Shown: piece after piece, positions 61,890-64,000 of the stretch | How positions within the stretch are numbered: the first letter of the stretch is position 1 | How the letters are laid out: each line of letters opens with the position of its first letter | Assembly: GCF_016909015.1 (NCBI RefSeq) | Contig: NZ_JAFBFA010000010.1 | Location: 69,477-133,476 of the forward strand | Reading direction: 5' to 3' | Source: Gracilibacillus alcaliphilus | Lineage (GTDB): Bacteria > Bacillota > Bacilli > Bacillales > Amphibacillaceae | Length of the DNA stretch: 64,000 bases | The notes under the pieces: model-generated | The model's input: only the letters and a program-made list of their open reading frames with translations | Databases searched by the model: none | What the model was told of the DNA's origin: nothing | Translations under genes and position numbers: made by a program

Positions 61890-61951
61890 AATGGACTGAG
61901 TAATTACCCTCTTGATCAGCGCCCTGAAAGATAGCAAGGAGGGGTTCACAT

Positions 61952-62176
61952 TTGAGAGACAATGATTATAAGCCGAAGCAATTACTAACCAAAAGGGAGA
62001 AAGAAGTTTTTGAACTATTGGTTCAAGACAAAACAACCAAGGAAATCGCTGATGAGTTGTTTATCTCGCAAAAAACAGTGAGAAATCACATCTCCAATGC
62101 CATGCAAAAGTTGGGTGTTAAGGGGCGCTCACAGGCTGTTGTGGAGCTTTTGCGAATGGGTGAGTTAAAGCTTTAA
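61952..62176 (+). CDS. gerE: spore coat gene regulator GerE
   Basis: A 74-residue LuxR-type helix-turn-helix protein, exactly the size of B. subtilis GerE and nearly identical to it: LLTKREKEVFELLVQDKTTK, then FISQKTVRNHISNAMQKLGV and GRSQAVVELLRMGEL. It acts in the mother cell late in sporulation on coat genes. The start is TTG 61952 after aaggagggg. In B. subtilis gerE follows sdhB; here island 2 separates them. Confidence 0.96.
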   Translation: MRDNDYKPKQLLTKREKEVFELLVQDKTTKEIADELFISQKTVRNHISNAMQKLGVKGRSQAVVELLRMGELKL

Positions 62177-62180
62177 TTAA

Positions 62181-62220
62181 AAAGGGTGTTCCAATCAAAA
62201 TTGCCGGAACACCTTTTTTA
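62181..62220 (+). terminator. terminator after gerE
   Basis: gggtgttcc pairs with ggaacacc, then seven T. A degraded copy of it (62461-62500) accompanies the duplicated gerE tail. Confidence 0.9.
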
Positions 62221-62370
62221 TTTGTGCTTAATTGGATCAGTGCCACATTGCAATTATTTTTTATATGGTTTCTTAATCGGATATGGAAAAAACTATAAAA
62301 AACTGAATTTATTAAAATGACACAACTAAAGCTTAAAGTTTGTTTTGGTTCGCAATTATTATAGATCATA

Positions 62371-62565
62371 AATGCCATGCAAAAGTTGGGTGTTAAGGGG
62401 CGCTCACAGGCTATTGTGGAGCATTTGCGAATGGGTGAGTTAAAGCTTTAATTATAAAAAGAATATTCCAAACAAAATTGCCGGAACACCGTTTTTATTT
62501 GGGCGGGATCATTACCACATTGCAGTTATCTTAATATGGTGTCATAATCGTATCAAGGAATTTTC
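62371..62565 (+). pseudogene. duplicated 3' end of gerE with its terminator
   Basis: The sequence from 62371 repeats 62096 onward at an offset of 275 bases: 62371-62451 encodes NAMQKLGVKGRSQAIVEHLR and ends MGELKL, then stop, differing from gerE by a few bases. The homology continues through the terminator and the following ttatttg..ccacattgca, but with more changes. It lacks a start. It is a partial tandem duplication. Confidence 0.9.
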
Positions 62566-62622
62566 TTTAGTATACTAAGACGGATAAAATAAGGTGCGTA
62601 TGTAAAGGAAAGAGGTGCAGAA

Positions 62623-63095
62623 GTGGAAATCGATTTTGCAGTAACTGATGATTATGAGTTATTAAATGCGGTTATTAAAGAAGGACATGAGGAACATGCG
62701 GAAGCTTTGCTCTTTCTGTTTAACAAAATAGTAAAATACTGCCGGAATGTTACTTTGAGGAGCTTCTTCATGCGGAGAAAGCTGATATTTTAGTTGCTAG
62801 AGAGCAGAGAAATTGTTGGGTTTGCGGTAATAGAACTTAAAGAATCGCCGCCGTTTGAATCGATGGTACCAAGAAAGTATGCGTATATAAGTGATCTCGG
62901 GTGAAGGGAACCCATCAGAATCAAGGGATTGGGCGATCTTTATTTACAGCTTGTCTTAATTGGGAACAGCAAAAGAAAGCAGATTCCCTGGAATTAAACG
63001 TATATGAGTTTAGTAAACAAGCCATTAATTTTTATGAACAAATAGGATTGCAAACGATATCACGAAAAATGAGATTTAATATGCCGAATACATAA
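62623..63095 (+). pseudogene. GNAT acetyltransferase with several frameshifts
   Basis: Starts well (aaagaggtgcagaa GTG; VEIDFAVTDDYELLNAVIKE). The later parts are in other frames: ELLHAEKADILVA, IVGFAVIELKESPPFESMVP and YAYISDLG, then VKGTHQNQGIGRSLFTACLN (the acetyl-CoA loop QNQGIG) and ending FYEQIGLQTISRKMRFNMP. At least three single-base shifts are needed, near 62715, 62805 and 62903. Confidence 0.85.
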
Positions 63096-63317
63096 TCTAT
63101 GTCTTGAAATCGGCTTGTGCTTGGTCGGCCTTTTATAGGGTTGAGCTATGTGTGAATATTCCGTTGAATTGCCTTTGCCTGCTGAATAAAAATGGTATTG
63201 TCAAATATAGAATAACTAGGGTTTTCCAGGAGCGGCGTCGGCTGAGGGAGCTGAGTTTATACAGCAATAGACTATTATTCATAAACAAGGGACGAAGTGT
63301 ATAAAGGAGGAAGTATA

Positions 63318-63803
63318 ATGAAATTTAAAGAAATGGATTTGACAACAGCCCAGGAAATATCGCAATGGGTTTATAGCGAGCCGTATTCTATATATAATAT
63401 GGATACCACCGATGAAGCAATCGAAGAACTGCTAAATGGTTTTCACTTTGCTTTGCACAGCACAGTTGATGATATTATCGGTTATTATTGTATTGGTAAG
63501 TCTGCCCAAGTGCCTGCCGGTCATCGCTATCATGTCTATGATAACACGGAATGCCTGGATCTTGGTTTGGGATTACATCCCAATTTAACTGGAAGCGGAC
63601 TTGGTCTTTCCTTTGTTAAAAGTATCATCAAGGATGTGAAGAAAAGTTATCCTCTGTACGGAATCCGTCTCACCGTTGCCCTATTTAATCAAAGAGCAAT
63701 TACTGTATATAAAAAGGCAGGTTTTGAAGAAGGGGTGTTATTTAGCCGAAAAAATACCGATGGAAGAATGGAGTTTATGACGATGTTTTTGAAGGAAAAG
63801 TGA
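63318..63803 (+). CDS. GNAT family N-acetyltransferase
   Basis: A 161-residue acetyltransferase. The acetyl-CoA motif appears as LGLGLHPNLTGSGLGLSFVKSII (residues about 86-108), and the C-terminal LTVALFNQRAITVYKKAGFEEG is the usual beta-4/helix-4 signature. Substrate unknown. ATG 63318 has the strong site aaaggaggaag; the longer frame to 63297 has none. It shows typical length and is intact, unlike its neighbour upstream. Confidence 0.88.
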   Translation: MKFKEMDLTTAQEISQWVYSEPYSIYNMDTTDEAIEELLNGFHFALHSTVDDIIGYYCIGKSAQVPAGHRYHVYDNTECLDLGLGLHPNLTGSGLGLSFVKSIIKDVKKSYPLYGIRLTVALFNQRAITVYKKAGFEEGVLFSRKNTDGRMEFMTMFLKEK

Positions 63804-63905
63804 TAAACTGCAGTAGTTATATCCAATAAATCAAACTTGACATATACATAAGAATCAAAGGCCGAACTTTTTGAAATGTGTAAAAAAAGCGAGAGTTGAT
63901 CCATC

Positions 63906-64000
63906 TGAACTGCACCCTGTCAAGTAGACAGTGAAAAAACAAAAATCTATGCAACAGTCTGGTACCGATATTCCAACGGTGCCAGGCTGTTTAATTTCTC
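63906..64000 (-). mobile_element. end of an IS3-family insertion sequence (continues beyond window)
   Basis: The terminal sequence tgaactgcaccctgtcaagt at 63906 is of the type found at IS3-family ends. On the minus strand a frame from the window edge reads KLNSLAPLEYRYQTVA and stops (63947-63949), the typical C-terminus of the IS3 orfB transposase. Only the last ~95 bases are inside the window, so completeness cannot be judged. Confidence 0.8.
63947..64000 (-). CDS. IS3-family transposase, C-terminal end (partial)
   Basis: The last residues KLNSLAPLEYRYQTVA of an rve-type transposase are in frame to the window edge, on the minus strand. The catalytic DDE residues lie outside the window. Confidence 0.75.
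   Translation of the reverse strand, partial: EKLNSLAPLEYRYQTVA

Noticed and set aside
63104..63304. 66-residue frame between the GNAT genes
   Set aside because: No ribosome site and no family features; the next gene has a strong start of its own.
1..64000. CRISPR array, tRNA or rRNA genes
   Set aside because: No regular short repeats with unique spacers, cloverleaf or rRNA sequence were seen on reading; the dispersed repeats are long, few and not tandem.

Overview
The window looks like the chromosome of a low-GC, Gram-positive, endospore-forming member of the Bacillaceae. The core gene order follows that of Bacillus subtilis: polA-mutM-ytaF-coaE-speD-nrdR-dnaB-dnaI-ytxC-thrS-infC-rpmI-rplT, then ysdB-ysdC-sspI-trmH(ysgA)-pheS-pheT, then rnhC-zapA-cvpA-polX-mutS2-yshE-trxA-uvrC-yslB-sdhCAB, and finally gerE. 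Sporulation genes (ytaF, sspI, gerE), Firmicutes tRNA-sensing T-box leaders, an L20-type leader with a non-canonical ATT start on infC, and sigma-W-like promoters agree with this. The genus cannot be fixed from sequence alone; a Gracilibacillus-like halotolerant genus is a guess.

Region by region: 1-10.3 kb holds DNA repair, CoA and polyamine synthesis, replication initiation and threonyl-tRNA synthetase. A small insert at 10.3-12.5 kb carries a short-chain dehydrogenase remnant, an MFS exporter and a frameshifted membrane gene. 12.5-24.4 kb is translation (IF3, L35, L20, PheRS) with YsdA/YsdB, TVP38, dUTPase, M42 peptidase, lytic transglycosylase and SspI. Island 1 (24.5-35.5 kb, between pheT and rnhC) has an ArsR-type regulator, a sugar ABC importer without its own ATPase and a GH2 glycosidase, followed by a graveyard of broken ABC-transporter, MerR and DJ-1 genes. 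35.5-49.6 kb is core again. Island 2 (49.6-61.9 kb, between sdhB and gerE) has a LytTR regulator fused to a degenerate ABC domain with an ABC-2 exporter, then a GntR/LacI-regulated locus: sugar ABC importer, YesL-like protein, Gfo/Idh/MocA oxidoreductase, sugar isomerase/epimerase and a cytoplasmic GH76 alpha-1,6-mannanase-like enzyme. The last 2 kb hold a partial duplication of the gerE 3' end, a broken and an intact GNAT acetyltransferase, and the end of an IS3-family element that runs off the window.

The most unusual signals are: a family of modular, nested, non-coding repeats (types A, B, C) sitting between genes and even inside the pheST leader; paired candidate operators that link the ArsR regulator to the ABC/GH2 operon; a 21-bp-spaced direct repeat that fits a LytTR site ahead of the ABC exporter; two sigma-W-like promoters; and the GH76 locus, which may be a small intracellular mannooligosaccharide pathway. 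Both sugar importers lack an ATPase gene, so they probably share an MsmX-type ATPase encoded elsewhere. No tRNA, rRNA or CRISPR array was seen.
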